A stretch of 64,000 nucleotides of DNA from Pseudarthrobacter sp. L1SW. Lineage in GTDB: Bacteria > Actinomycetota > Actinomycetes > Actinomycetales > Micrococcaceae. The stretch is from contig NZ_CP078079.1 of NCBI RefSeq assembly GCF_020809045.1, positions 1,860,001-1,924,000 of the forward strand, written 5' to 3'. The position numbers and the translations under genes are program-made. The notes under the pieces were generated by a model. That model saw only the letters and a program-made list of their open reading frames with translations, searched no databases and was not told where the DNA came from. Every line of letters starts with the position of its first letter. Position 1 is the stretch's first letter. Below, one piece after another: positions 17,967 to 27,412 of this stretch.

Positions 17967-18374
17967 TCATCGAAGGACGGCGGCAACTGCGCTGATCTCG
18001 ATCAACGCGCCGGGCACGCCCAGCCCGGCCACACGGGCGCCGGTCACCAGGGCGGGCTCCTCCGACGCGAGTTCCGGCGCGATTGCTCCGTAGGCTGCCG
18101 CAAGATCGACGCCGTCCACGAAGAGCACAGTCCACGCCACGACGTCGCCCACCGTTGCGCCGGCTGCGGCCAGGGCAATCTTGGCGTTCTCCAAGGCATG
18201 GAAAGCCTGCAGCGCCACGTCCCCCTCGCCAACGAGCGTCCCATCGGCATTGACGGCGTTCTGGCCGCCAACATAAATGGTGGTGGCGCCGGACGGAACA
18301 ATGGCGACGTGGCTGAAGGCCGGGCTGGAGACGAGCCCTTCGGGGCGGATCCGCTGGATGCGTTCCATCCGCAC
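17967..18374 (-). CDS. RidA/YjgF/YER057c family protein
   Basis: 135 residues, typical for the trimeric RidA family that hydrolyses reactive enamine/imine intermediates. The core has TIYVGGQNAVNADG, LENAKIALAAAGATVGDVV, and a C-terminal PGALIEISAVA. The canonical Arg of true RidA proteins (about 105, in the active-site cleft) sits in a GARVAGL segment here, so it may belong to a related Rid subfamily. It starts with GTG at 18374 or ATG at 18368. First gene of a two-gene unit with the DHFR-like gene downstream. Confidence 0.88.
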   Translation of the reverse strand: MRMERIQRIRPEGLVSSPAFSHVAIVPSGATTIYVGGQNAVNADGTLVGEGDVALQAFHALENAKIALAAAGATVGDVVAWTVLFVDGVDLAAAYGAIAPELASEEPALVTGARVAGLGVPGALIEISAVAAVLR

Positions 18375-18535
18375 ATGATCTCATGCCAGCCTGCGGAGGG
18401 GGAGTACGCCCGGGTGTAGATGCCCGGCCGTCCGCCCTGGCCACACAGGCCGCATCGCCTAGGTTGGCCCGGGGCCTTGAAGGCCCGATCGCTGCGGGGA
18501 TAGCATGGCCGGCACCTGCCATAAAGGAGACGGCC

Positions 18536-19156
18536 ATGGGCGAGGCAACCACGGAGGCGCCATCAGCAGAGCTGCTGGTTGACTTCATCATCTCCCTTGA
18601 CGGATATGCCTCCGCGGAGGGCTGGCCCGGCTGGTGGGGCCTGGAGGGGCCGGAATACCTGGCCTGGCTGGACCAGGAGGGAACGAAAGACCGTACGTAC
18701 CTCCTCGGTGCCAACACCTACCGGCTCATGTCCGGCATGTCCGAGGCCGCAGCCGGCGGCTCGGCGTTTTCCGAGGAAGAGGGGGCCAGCCTCACGGGCC
18801 TTGCCGCAGTGCCGAAGGTCGTCTTCTCCTCCACGCTCCAAGGGCCGCTGCACTGGCCGAACTCGGAGCTGGTCAACGGCGACGCCGTTGCGGAAGTGGC
18901 GGAGATGAAGCGGACCGGCACCCGGTCCCTGAGCACCCTTGGCAGCCTGCGCCTGTGCCGGTCGCTGCTGGCAGCAGGCCTGGTGGACAGGTTCCGGCTG
19001 GTGGTTTTCCCTGTGATCACCGGGAGGACCGGACGGGAGCGGATCTATGACGGCTATCCCGACGTCGCCCTGCAGCTGGTGGACAGCCGGACGTTCGACG
19101 GAAGGCTGCAGCTGCTCGAATACATTCCCACGGTGCTGAACGGGCCGCCGCAGTAG
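18536..19156 (+). CDS. Dihydrofolate reductase family protein (RibD C-terminal-like)
   Basis: 206 residues. DFIISLDGYASAEGWPGWW at the N terminus, TYLLGANTYRLMSG near 65, KVVFSSTLQGPLHWPNSEL in the middle and LRLCRSLLAAGLVDRFRLV near 145 match the RibD-like reductase fold, with VFPVITGRTGRERIY after it. AAAGGAGA sits 5 bases before the ATG. It diverges from the RidA gene. The activity is unknown; the TrpTrp-rich N-terminal loop differs from that of the neighbour at 17342-17938, so the two are not recent duplicates. Confidence 0.87.
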   Translation: MGEATTEAPSAELLVDFIISLDGYASAEGWPGWWGLEGPEYLAWLDQEGTKDRTYLLGANTYRLMSGMSEAAAGGSAFSEEEGASLTGLAAVPKVVFSSTLQGPLHWPNSELVNGDAVAEVAEMKRTGTRSLSTLGSLRLCRSLLAAGLVDRFRLVVFPVITGRTGRERIYDGYPDVALQLVDSRTFDGRLQLLEYIPTVLNGPPQ

Positions 19157-19205
19157 ATGACGACGGCGGCGACGTACGGGCCGGGGACAGGGCACACTTG
19201 GTGGC

Positions 19206-19865
19206 ATGACTGATTCGGCTGCTGTGACCACCCAGCGCTCCACCGTCGAGGAATGGACCCGCGCGCTGGCGGAATCAAAGGGCTCGCCCGGGGGAGGGGC
19301 CGGGACGGGGGTGATGCTGGCCATGGCGGCGTCACTGGCCTCAATGGTTGCGGGCTATACCGAACCGGAAGAGCACCAGCGGGCGGACCTCGCCGCCCTC
19401 CACGCGCGTGCAGGCGCGCTGCGGGAGGCCGCCCTTAAGCTGGCCGACGACGATGCTGCCGCCTCCGAAGCGTTCGGCGCCGCCTTCCGGCTCGAAAGGG
19501 GCCCGGAACGGGACCGGGCGATACACCAGGCCTCCGTTGATGCGGCCAAAGCCTCTGCCGTGCTGGGTGAGCGGGCTGTTGCTGCCATTGATGACCTTGG
19601 CTGGCTTGCTGCCCATGGGAACCCGGCCCTCATAGCCGATGTCGTCGTCGGATTCGGTGCCCTGAGGGCAGCGGTGGCGGGGGCACGCACGAATGTCAGT
19701 TTCGACCTCGCCACCCTGAGGTCTGCCGGTGCCACGCTGGACCAGGTCCGGAAACAGCATCCGGCACTCTGGGCGGCTGTCCAGCAGTTCACGTCGGCGC
19801 TTGAACGCATCGACCAGCTGACGGCCGCGGTGGATCACCGTGCCGCACCTACCGACAACGGCTGA
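19206..19865 (+). CDS. Cyclodeaminase/cyclohydrolase family protein (FTCD_C/FchA-like)
   Basis: 219 residues, all helical in character. The N terminus has SPGGGAGTGVMLAMAASLASMV, the glycine-rich motif of formiminotetrahydrofolate cyclodeaminase (PGGGSxAAxxGALGAAL in the family). The rest shows DDDAAASEAFGAAFRL and ERAVAAIDDLGWLAAHGNPALIADV, also family-like. Members remove ammonia from 5-formimino-THF or open methenyl-THF. The ATG is 49 bases after the preceding DHFR-like gene. Whether it works with folate is inference. Confidence 0.82.
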   Translation: MTDSAAVTTQRSTVEEWTRALAESKGSPGGGAGTGVMLAMAASLASMVAGYTEPEEHQRADLAALHARAGALREAALKLADDDAAASEAFGAAFRLERGPERDRAIHQASVDAAKASAVLGERAVAAIDDLGWLAAHGNPALIADVVVGFGALRAAVAGARTNVSFDLATLRSAGATLDQVRKQHPALWAAVQQFTSALERIDQLTAAVDHRAAPTDNG

Positions 19866-19937
19866 ACTGCCCTAAGCACCGGCCAGGCAACCCATTCCGC
19901 TTCTGCAGGTTTGATCGGCTGGCCCTACCATTGAGGG

Positions 19938-20990
19938 ATGACCGGATCGGTCCATTCACGGAACGCCTTCGCGCTCGCACAGCGGGCGCGGAAACTACTG
20001 CGTCGCGTACCCGTGTGGACCTGGCGGCTTCTGATGATGAGCGTGAGCTCCAGCGAGCGCGCCAGGTTCAACCGGGACCCGCTCACCCACGTCTACTACC
20101 ACCATGACATCAGCTACCTGGACGATGATGCCAGCGAGCACCAGCTTGACGTCATCACACCCCGGAACACCGAGGCCGGCCACGGTGAGGTCCTGCCCGT
20201 GTACGTCTATTTCCACGGCGGAGGGTGGACATCCGGGGACAAGTCGGCCCTCACCAAGTACTGCGCAAACCAGGCGGCCGGCGGAATGGTGGTGGTGAAC
20301 GTCAACTACCGCAGGTCACCCCGGTTCCATATGGGCCATGTGCTCCATGACGCCAATGCCGCGCTGGGGTGGGTGGACAGCAATATTGGGCACTTCGGGG
20401 GTGATCCCGAACGCGTGGTCCTGGGCGGCGACTCCGCCGGCGGGCAGATCGCAGCTTTGCTCACGGCTGCAACGCTGCGGCCCGAGCTCGCCGCCCATTA
20501 TTCCCTCCACCCCGCATTGCCGGGACACCGCTTGAAGGGGCTTGTGCAGCACTGCAGCGTGGTTGATTTTTCGGTCTTCTTCAAGAGCGGCTTCGTCATG
20601 AGCCTGAACTTCGTCCGGATGCTGCTGCCGCCGGTTGGCCCCGGGCGCGGCAGGATCCGAAGCCCTTTCGCAACGCGCAAAGCTGTTGAACGGCTGAGGG
20701 CGGCGGCCGGCTTCATGTCGCCGATTGAATGGCTGGACGGCCGGTTCCCACCAGTATTTGTCACTACCTCGGAACGTGATTTCTTTTATGAGGCCAACGT
20801 CAACTTCATCGCCAGGCTTGAGGAACACGGCGTTCCGGTGGACTCCCTGATCTACCAATGGTCCAACGCCAACACTGAGCACACCTGGCAGCAGGACTAC
20901 CGTTTCGCGGAATCCCAGGAGGTGTACCGCAGGCTGCATGCCTTCGTCGGGAAAGTCGCCCAGCACCCCCGCATGCACGCCCCTCTCTAA
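19938..20990 (+). CDS. Alpha/beta hydrolase (hormone-sensitive-lipase-like carboxylesterase)
   Basis: 350 residues. The oxyanion-hole motif HGGGW is at 93-97 and the nucleophile elbow GDSAGG at 164-169 (Ser166). The acid is probably Asp in SERDFFYEANVNF (about 279) and the base His in NTEHTW (about 315). The unusual N-terminal 40 residues are Arg-rich with one hydrophobic stretch (VWTWRLLMMSV) and may contact the membrane. It hydrolyses an ester of unknown identity. Followed 29 bases later by another hydrolase gene in the same direction, so probably co-transcribed. Confidence 0.88.
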   Translation: MTGSVHSRNAFALAQRARKLLRRVPVWTWRLLMMSVSSSERARFNRDPLTHVYYHHDISYLDDDASEHQLDVITPRNTEAGHGEVLPVYVYFHGGGWTSGDKSALTKYCANQAAGGMVVVNVNYRRSPRFHMGHVLHDANAALGWVDSNIGHFGGDPERVVLGGDSAGGQIAALLTAATLRPELAAHYSLHPALPGHRLKGLVQHCSVVDFSVFFKSGFVMSLNFVRMLLPPVGPGRGRIRSPFATRKAVERLRAAAGFMSPIEWLDGRFPPVFVTTSERDFFYEANVNFIARLEEHGVPVDSLIYQWSNANTEHTWQQDYRFAESQEVYRRLHAFVGKVAQHPRMHAPL

Positions 20991-21019
20991 AAGGCAGCCG
21001 TCGGCGTTATCTTTGGAGC

Positions 21020-21967
21020 ATGGGAGCCAAGGATCAGGCACCGTTGGGGGTGAGCCCCGAGGATTTCGGCTCCGCCCGCGTTGACGCAGCCGCCTTGCTG
21101 GATGCCGGGCTGGGAGACATTGACTGGGCCAGCCCGCCGCCGGGTTCGCGGGCCATGCGGATCCAGGCCCCGAGCGGGCACCTTGCGGCGTGGGTCATGG
21201 GCAACCCCGCCGACCCCTGGATTATCCTGGTTCCGGGTGCCACCGGCTCCAAAGAGGATTTTTCGCTGATGATGCCGGACCTGGCTGATGCAGGATACTT
21301 TGTGCTCAGCTACGACATGGCGGGCCAGTACGAATCGGCGGGGGCAGGGCCGGAAAACCTGGTGCCTCCACGGCGGCACTACGACTATGGGCTTTTCGTC
21401 GACGACTTCCTTGCGGTCCTGGAATCCGCAGGAAAACCAGCACACGTGGTGGGCTACTCGTTTGCCGCAATCGTCGTGCAAATAGCCTTCTCGGTGCGGC
21501 CGGAAGCGTTCCTTTCACTCACCCTCCTGAGTTGCCCGCCGGAGCCCGGGCAGAGTTTCCGCGGCGTGAGCCGGATTGGCCGTTTCAGCAGCTGGGCGAA
21601 TGGCCGGATCGGGGCAGCAGTGCTCATCTGGGGCATCCGCCGGAGCTTCGTCCGGGTGCCCCGGAGCCGGCAGCGGTTCGTCAACTACCGTTTCCGCTTC
21701 ACCCGCCGGGCCTCCGTCCGGGACATCTACGTGCTGATGAAGAACGTCCCCGACCTCCGCGGCCTCCTGGCAGACGCGGCGCTCCCGAAGTTCGTTGCCG
21801 TGGGCGAGCATGATCTATGGCCGTTGCAGCTTCACCGGCTGTTTGCGCAGGCCATCGGGGCACGGATCGCTGTCTACCGCGGAGGGCACAGTCCATCCGA
21901 GACGTCGCCGCATCAATTCGCACGCGACCTTCTTGCCTTGTACTCCAAGGACGACGGCCCGGCCTGA
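21020..21967 (+). CDS. Alpha/beta hydrolase
   Basis: 315 residues. The nucleophile elbow is GYSFAA (Ser147 within HVVGYSFAA). ILVPGATGSKEDFSLMM near 70-85 supplies the oxyanion loop, and VAVGEHDLWP (Asp) and YRGGHSPSETS (His) near the C terminus complete the triad. The middle is a basic cap domain (RRSFVRVPRSRQRFVNYRFR). Similar to the lipase/haloperoxidase-like branch. The substrate is unknown. It is convergent with the GT2 gene, with 21 bases between stops. Confidence 0.88.
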   Translation: MGAKDQAPLGVSPEDFGSARVDAAALLDAGLGDIDWASPPPGSRAMRIQAPSGHLAAWVMGNPADPWIILVPGATGSKEDFSLMMPDLADAGYFVLSYDMAGQYESAGAGPENLVPPRRHYDYGLFVDDFLAVLESAGKPAHVVGYSFAAIVVQIAFSVRPEAFLSLTLLSCPPEPGQSFRGVSRIGRFSSWANGRIGAAVLIWGIRRSFVRVPRSRQRFVNYRFRFTRRASVRDIYVLMKNVPDLRGLLADAALPKFVAVGEHDLWPLQLHRLFAQAIGARIAVYRGGHSPSETSPHQFARDLLALYSKDDGPA

Positions 21968-21988
21968 TAACTGCCCGCCGTCGTCGGC

Positions 21989-22726
21989 CTATGCCTGCAG
22001 GCGCTCCGCCCGCAGGCGGTCCAGCCGGCGCCGGAGCGGCGGTTCCTCCTTGAACTCGACCCGGAAAGTCGTCAGGGACATGTCCATGTGGCGGCGGAAG
22101 GACGCCCAGCTGGTAAGCGGGCGCGACGAGACGCCGACCGTGAGGGTGCGGTCATAGATGACAGTCATGGCGGGGCGAAGATGGTAGGAGATATCAAGGT
22201 CGTCGTGAACATCGGCGTTGGTCCGCACCAAGTGGCCGCCGATTTCCTGCCAGACGTCCCGGCGCAGCGCGAAGTTCGAGCCGTACACGGGCGGATGGCC
22301 CAGGAGGAATCCGACGGCCCTGAAGTAGCCGGCCAGGAACACATGCTTCCCGGCCCACCAGACCCAGCGGCCCGCGCCATAGAATTCCCCGGGACCGGTG
22401 ACAAGGGACAGATGGTCTGCCGCGGCCAGTTCGGCCTCAATGCGTTCAAGCCAGTCGGCCGGCGGCCTGGAGTCCGTATCCAGCCGGGCGATGATGTCTC
22501 CGGTGGCAGCGTCGAAACCGGCAGCGGCCGTGGCCGGAATGCCCGGCACATCCACGGGGATGCGCCGGACGCCGGCAGCGCTGCAGATGCCGGCGGTGTT
22601 GTCAGTACTGGCATTGTCCACCACGATGATTTCGTCCGCGGGCCTGGTTTGCCTGGACAGCAGTTCCAGGCATGCCTCCAGCATCCTTGCATCGTTGCGG
22701 GTCGGGATCACCACCGAGACAGCCAC
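21989..22726 (-). CDS. Glycosyltransferase family 2
   Basis: 245 residues with a GT-A fold. VSVVIPTRNDARMLEACL starts the fold, IIVVDNASTDNTA carries the nucleotide-binding Asp, and IARLDTDSRPPADW has the DxD-type motif. The C-terminal part (VYGSNFALRRDVWQEIGG, DVHDDLDISY) has the acceptor-side ED/DD motif. GTG at 22726 puts the fold at its normal N terminus; longer in-frame starts would overlap the divergent gene. It lacks membrane segments apart from a WVWWAGKHVFLAGYFRAVGF stretch. It probably adds a sugar to a lipid or cell-surface acceptor. Confidence 0.85.
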   Translation of the reverse strand: MAVSVVIPTRNDARMLEACLELLSRQTRPADEIIVVDNASTDNTAGICSAAGVRRIPVDVPGIPATAAAGFDAATGDIIARLDTDSRPPADWLERIEAELAAADHLSLVTGPGEFYGAGRWVWWAGKHVFLAGYFRAVGFLLGHPPVYGSNFALRRDVWQEIGGHLVRTNADVHDDLDISYHLRPAMTVIYDRTLTVGVSSRPLTSWASFRRHMDMSLTTFRVEFKEEPPLRRRLDRLRAERLQA

Positions 22727-22819
22727 ACCACCACCTGAACGTCCTGCGCCCACTGCTGACTCCTCCACACCCTTTGGCCCTATTCTGGTGGCAGTAATCC
22801 CGGAGAGGAAGAGCCTGCT

Positions 22820-23818
22820 GTGCGTACCCGGAAAGGCAGCCTGCCACCAGCCGGCAGCAAGACGCGTCCTGGACTGATCCCATGGCTGCTCGAGGGCGAC
22901 CCGGCTGTCCGGTGGCAGGTGCTGCAGGACCTGGCGGGCGCCCCCGCAGCGGACGTTTCCGCTGAACGCCGGCGCATCGCGAACGAGGGCTGGGGCGCCA
23001 GGCTGCTGGGCGAACAGGACGACGGCGGCACCTGGGCCCAGGGACTTTACTTGCCCAAGTGGACTTCCACCACGTACACGCTCCTCCTTCTTCACCGGTT
23101 GGGCCTTCCCGAGGACAACGCCCAGGCAGTCCGCGGCTGCCAGTGCCTGTGGGACGGCGCAACCTACTTCGGCGGTGGACCAAGCCTGTGGCACGGACCG
23201 CCGGACACGTGCGTGGCAGGCATGCTCGTCCTCCTGGGCTCCTGCTTCCGTTACGGGGAGCCCCGGCTGGATGCGGCCGTGTCCTGGCTGCTCGCAGAAC
23301 AGCTGCACGACGGCGGGTGGAACTGCCAGTCCAGGCGGACAGGGTCGCTCCATGGGTCTTTCCATACCACCATCAGCGTGCTCGAGGCGCTGCTGGCCTA
23401 CCGGAGCTCCGGCGGTGCAGTTGACGTGCAGGACGCTTCCAGTGGGGGAGAGGAGTTCTTCCTTGCCCATCACCTCTACCGTTCCCACAGGACCGGCGTG
23501 ATCGCCAACGAAAGCTTCACCCGCTTCCCGTTTCCGCCGCAGTGGCATTTCGATATCCTCCGGGGGCTGGAGTACTTCCGGGCGGCCGGAGCAGCACCTG
23601 ATCCCCGGCTCGCCGACGCCGTGGAAAGGGTCCGCGGAGCAAGAAACGCGGACGGCCGGTGGAAGCGCCCACCGCCGTACCCCGGCAGGCAGTGGTTCAC
23701 GCTGGAGCCTCCCGGCGCCAGCCGTATCACCACCTTTCGCTGCCTCCGCGTGCTCCGCTGGTGGGAGGGCAGTGGGGTGCCGGGGGCAACGGCGCCTCAA
23801 TCCAGCGGCCACGGGTAG
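22820..23818 (+). CDS. Squalene-cyclase/prenyltransferase-like alpha-alpha barrel protein
   Basis: 332 residues built of repeated helix pairs with QDDGGTWAQGLYLP, LHDGGWNCQSRR and NADGRWKRPPPYPG loops. These [DE]GGW-type turns are typical of alpha/alpha-barrel terpene cyclase and prenyltransferase-like folds. The acid motif of real squalene-hopene cyclases (DxDD) is not seen, so enzymatic cyclisation is unlikely. The start is GTG at 22820 after GAGAGGAAG. Similar proteins of unknown function are common in actinobacteria. Divergent from the GT2 gene. Confidence 0.7.
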   Translation: MRTRKGSLPPAGSKTRPGLIPWLLEGDPAVRWQVLQDLAGAPAADVSAERRRIANEGWGARLLGEQDDGGTWAQGLYLPKWTSTTYTLLLLHRLGLPEDNAQAVRGCQCLWDGATYFGGGPSLWHGPPDTCVAGMLVLLGSCFRYGEPRLDAAVSWLLAEQLHDGGWNCQSRRTGSLHGSFHTTISVLEALLAYRSSGGAVDVQDASSGGEEFFLAHHLYRSHRTGVIANESFTRFPFPPQWHFDILRGLEYFRAAGAAPDPRLADAVERVRGARNADGRWKRPPPYPGRQWFTLEPPGASRITTFRCLRVLRWWEGSGVPGATAPQSSGHG

Positions 23819-23964
23819 CGCATCCCCGTCCGGTCCACCGGCAGGACGCCTTCCGGGCGCAGGCGCAGCCCCGCCGCCCGGGCCCGCGGGGGATGGAGCG
23901 CAGCCCCGGCGGAAATGCAGGGAATCACTCGATTCACGGCATGGGAGGGGGCTACCGTGGAGGG

Positions 23965-25353
23965 GTGACTGATCGTCCCGATATTTTCACTGTTGGTGAG
24001 CTGCGCGCCGCCGGCCACGCCCACAAGGACCTCCGCCAGGAAATCCGAGGCAACCTCCTCGCCGCGCTCGCGGCCGGCAGGGATCCGTGGCCGGGGTTGT
24101 ACGGCTTCAGCCGCACCGTCATTCCCCAGCTTGAGCGGGCCCTGATCGCCGGCCACGACGTTGTCCTGCTCGGCGAGCGCGGACAGGGCAAGACGCGCCT
24201 CCTCCGCACCCTGGCGGGGCTGCTGGATGAATGGTCGCCCGTCATCGAGGGCTCGGAACTGAACGAACACCCGTTCGAGCCCATCACCGAGCACTACCGC
24301 GCCCTCGCCCTCACCGAGGGCGACCGGCTGCGGGTGGCATGGCGCCACCGGTCTGAGCGGTACGTGGAGAAGCTGGCCACGCCGGACACTTCCGTTGCTG
24401 ACCTGATTGGCGACGTGGACCCGATGCGCGTGGCCGAGGGCCGCCGCCTCGGGGATCCGGAAACCATACATTACGGCCTGGTTCCGCGGTCCAACCGCGG
24501 CATCATCGCCATCAATGAGCTGCCGGACCTTGCCGAACGGATCCAGGTGTCCATGCTCAACGTTATGGAGGAGCGCGACATCCAGATCCGGGGCTACGTG
24601 CTCCGCCTGCCGCTGGACGTGCTGGTGGTGGCGTCCGCCAACCCGGAGGACTACACCAACCGGGGCAGGATCATCACGCCGTTGAAGGACCGCTTCGGTG
24701 CCGAGATCCGGACGCACTACCCCATAGAGCTCGACGATGAAGTGGCCGTGATCCGGCAGGAGGGCCAGCTGGTGGCCAACGTTCCGCCGGTCATCCTTGA
24801 GATCCTGGCCCGCTACACCCGTGCGCTGCGGCAGTCCCCGGCCATCAACCAGACCTCCGGGGTGTCAGCCCGGTTCGCCATCGCAGGTGCCGAGACAGTG
24901 GCCGCCGCAGCGCTCCGCCGGGCCAGTGTCCGTGGCGAGGCCGAGGCCGTGGCACGGATAGTGGACCTGGGGACAGCGGTGGAAGTCCTGACCGGCAAGA
25001 TCGAGTTCGAATCGGGTGAGGAAGGCCGCGAACAAGCCGTCCTCGACCACCTCTTGCGCACAGCCACAGCCGAGGCCGTGCGCGCCCACTACCAGGGCCT
25101 TGATCTTGGCCCGCTCGTGGCTGCACTTGACGGGCACACCACAGTCACCACAGGAGAGCACGTCACCGCGCAGGAATTCCTCGAGAACCTTCCGGCCCTG
25201 AACGGGTCGGGCCTCTACGACGAAATCGGCACCCGCCTCGGCGCAACGAACGAGGGCCAGCGCGCCGCCGCGATCGAACTCGCCCTGGAAGGCCTCTACC
25301 TCGCCCGCCGGATCTCCAAGGAGTCCGACGACGAAGAAACGGTCTACGGCTAG
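23965..25353 (+). CDS. MoxR/ChlI-type AAA ATPase
   Basis: 462 residues. Walker A GERGQGKT is at 70-77, and the sensor and helix-2 insert region includes GLVPRSNRGIIAINELPDL and VSMLNVMEERDIQIRGY, followed by ANPEDYTNRGRIITPLKDRF. This layout is that of magnesium-chelatase subunit I and MoxR-type ATPases. Its partner VWA gene starts 7 bases after its stop, so they form one operon. MoxR-VWA pairs act as chaperones in metal insertion or protein assembly. The start is taken as GTG 23965; ATG 23941 is also in frame and the ribosome binding site is ambiguous. Confidence 0.9.
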   Translation: MTDRPDIFTVGELRAAGHAHKDLRQEIRGNLLAALAAGRDPWPGLYGFSRTVIPQLERALIAGHDVVLLGERGQGKTRLLRTLAGLLDEWSPVIEGSELNEHPFEPITEHYRALALTEGDRLRVAWRHRSERYVEKLATPDTSVADLIGDVDPMRVAEGRRLGDPETIHYGLVPRSNRGIIAINELPDLAERIQVSMLNVMEERDIQIRGYVLRLPLDVLVVASANPEDYTNRGRIITPLKDRFGAEIRTHYPIELDDEVAVIRQEGQLVANVPPVILEILARYTRALRQSPAINQTSGVSARFAIAGAETVAAAALRRASVRGEAEAVARIVDLGTAVEVLTGKIEFESGEEGREQAVLDHLLRTATAEAVRAHYQGLDLGPLVAALDGHTTVTTGEHVTAQEFLENLPALNGSGLYDEIGTRLGATNEGQRAAAIELALEGLYLARRISKESDDEETVYG

Positions 25354-25360
25354 AAGAGCT

Positions 25361-27367
25361 ATGGGCATCCACAACCACTCCGCCAGGTACGGCCGGTACA
25401 CCGGCGGACCCGACCCCCTCGCCCCGCCCGTTGACCTGGCGGAGGCGCTGGACGCCGTCGCCGAGGACGTGATGGCAGGCTACTCGCCCCGCCACGCCCT
25501 GCAGGAGTTCCTCCGGCGCGGCGGCCGGAGCAGGGAAGGCCTGGATGACCTCGCACGGCGCGTCCAGCAACGCCGCAGCGAACTGCTCGGCCGCCACCGG
25601 CTGGACGGCACCCTCAGCGAGGTCAGGAAGCTCCTGGATACGGCCGTGCTGGAGGAACGCAAGCAGCTCGCCCGGGACGCGATGATGGACAACGCGGACC
25701 GTGCGTTCCGGGAGATGCAGCTGCAGAACCTGCCCGCTTCCACCGCGGCCGCGGTCAACGAACTCGCTTCCTATGACTGGCAGTCAGGCGCCGCAAGGGA
25801 AGCGTACGGGCGGATCAAGGACCTGTTGGGCCGGGAGGCCCTGGACCAGCGGTTCGCGGGCATGAAGCAGGCGCTTGAAAACGCCACGGAGGAGGACCGG
25901 GCAGCCGTCAGCGGCATGCTCCGGGACCTGAACGGGCTGCTGGACAAACACCGGCGCGGACAGGACACGGAGGCTGACTTCCAGGAGTTCATGGCGCGGC
26001 ACGGCCACCACTTCCCGGAAAACCCGCAGTCCGTTGAGGAGCTGGTTGACGCGCTGGCCAAACGTGCGGCTGCGGCCCAGCGGCTCCTGCAGTCCATGTC
26101 GCCCGAGCAGCGGGACGAGCTGATGCGGCTTTCAGCGCAAGCCTTCGGATCGCCGGAACTGATGGCCCAGCTCAGCCAGCTCGACGACAGCCTGCGGGCC
26201 CTGCGTCCCGGAGAGGACTGGAGCGGCTCGGAGCGGTTTGAGGGGCAGGAAGGCCTGGGCCTTGGCGACGGCACCGGCGTCCTGCAGGACATCGCGGAAC
26301 TCGATGAACTGGCCGAGCAGCTTTCCCAGTCCTACAACGGGTCAACCCTCGGCGACCTGGACCTGGATGCCCTGGCCCGCCAGCTTGGGCAGACCGCAGC
26401 GGTTACCGCCCGCACCCTGGCCGAGATCGAGCGGGCCATGCAGGACGGCGGATACCTGCGGCGGGGCGCGGACGGGGACCTCCGGCTCTCGCCGCAGGCC
26501 ATGCGGCGGCTCGGCAAGTCCCTGCTGCGGGACACGGCCCGGCAGCTGTCCGGCCGGCAGGGACGCCGGGACACCCGCGTGGCGGGAGCCGCCGGCGAGC
26601 AGACCGGATCCAGCCGCCAATGGGAGTTTGGGGACGCCGAGCCATGGGACGTCACCCGCACGCTGACCAACGCGATCAGCCGTACCGCGGCCGACGGCGG
26701 GACGCCGGGTACCGGACTCCGCCTCACCCCAGCGGACATCGAAGTGAGCGAGACCGAGGCCCGCACCCAAGCCGCCGTCGTCCTTCTGGTGGACGTTTCA
26801 TTCTCGATGGCCGTCGAAGGGCGGTGGGTGCCGATGAAGCGCACGGCCCTGGCGCTGCACCACCTTGTCTCCACACGCTTCCGCGGTGACCGGCTGGAGC
26901 TGATCACGTTCGGCCGCTATGCCCAGGCCATGGACATCGGCGAGCTCACGGCAATGCCGCCCCGCCGCGAGCAGGGAACAAACCTGCATCACGGATTGCT
27001 GCTGGCTGGACGTTTCTTCCGCAAGCACCCGTCCATGCAGCCCGTCCTCCTGGTGGTGACCGACGGCGAGCCCACCGCCCATCTGCTCGCGGAAGGCGAA
27101 CCCTGGTTCTGCTGGCCCACGGACCCCGAAACCATCCGGGTGACGGTGGCGGAACTGGAGCGGCTGGGCCGGGCAGGCACCCAGGCCACGTTCTTCCGGC
27201 TGGGCAACGACCCCAGCCTGGAACGCTTCGTCCAGCGCATGGTGCGCCGGGTGGGCGGGCGGGTTGTGGCACCCGAGGCCGGGGACCTCGGAGCCGCGGT
27301 AGTGGGGGAGTACCTGCGCGCACACTTCCGCGGGCGCGCGTTCGGCGACTCCGACTGGGCCTCATAG
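25361..27367 (+). CDS. VWA domain protein, partner of the MoxR-type ATPase
   Basis: 668 residues. The C-terminal VWA domain begins near 470 with LLVDVSFSMAVEG, giving the DxSxS metal-ion adhesion site, and goes on with TFGRYAQ and LLVVTDGEPTAHL. The first 450 residues are an all-helical, charged region (repeated Asp/Glu/Arg/Leu, several coiled-coil-like runs) with no recognised domain. This is the layout of CoxE/YehP-like or ChlD-like partners. The pair probably remodels an unknown target using ATP hydrolysis by the MoxR protein. The gene is 45 bases from the following exonuclease gene. Confidence 0.88.
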   Translation: MGIHNHSARYGRYTGGPDPLAPPVDLAEALDAVAEDVMAGYSPRHALQEFLRRGGRSREGLDDLARRVQQRRSELLGRHRLDGTLSEVRKLLDTAVLEERKQLARDAMMDNADRAFREMQLQNLPASTAAAVNELASYDWQSGAAREAYGRIKDLLGREALDQRFAGMKQALENATEEDRAAVSGMLRDLNGLLDKHRRGQDTEADFQEFMARHGHHFPENPQSVEELVDALAKRAAAAQRLLQSMSPEQRDELMRLSAQAFGSPELMAQLSQLDDSLRALRPGEDWSGSERFEGQEGLGLGDGTGVLQDIAELDELAEQLSQSYNGSTLGDLDLDALARQLGQTAAVTARTLAEIERAMQDGGYLRRGADGDLRLSPQAMRRLGKSLLRDTARQLSGRQGRRDTRVAGAAGEQTGSSRQWEFGDAEPWDVTRTLTNAISRTAADGGTPGTGLRLTPADIEVSETEARTQAAVVLLVDVSFSMAVEGRWVPMKRTALALHHLVSTRFRGDRLELITFGRYAQAMDIGELTAMPPRREQGTNLHHGLLLAGRFFRKHPSMQPVLLVVTDGEPTAHLLAEGEPWFCWPTDPETIRVTVAELERLGRAGTQATFFRLGNDPSLERFVQRMVRRVGGRVVAPEAGDLGAAVVGEYLRAHFRGRAFGDSDWAS

Positions 27368-27412
27368 CCGGAGGTTGCGCCGGGGAGGGGCGATCCATGT
27401 GAGGATCGGAGT

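Noticed and set aside
22820..23818. Squalene-hopene cyclase
   Set aside because: No DxDD catalytic motif and only half the usual length; only the barrel-like repeats are shared.
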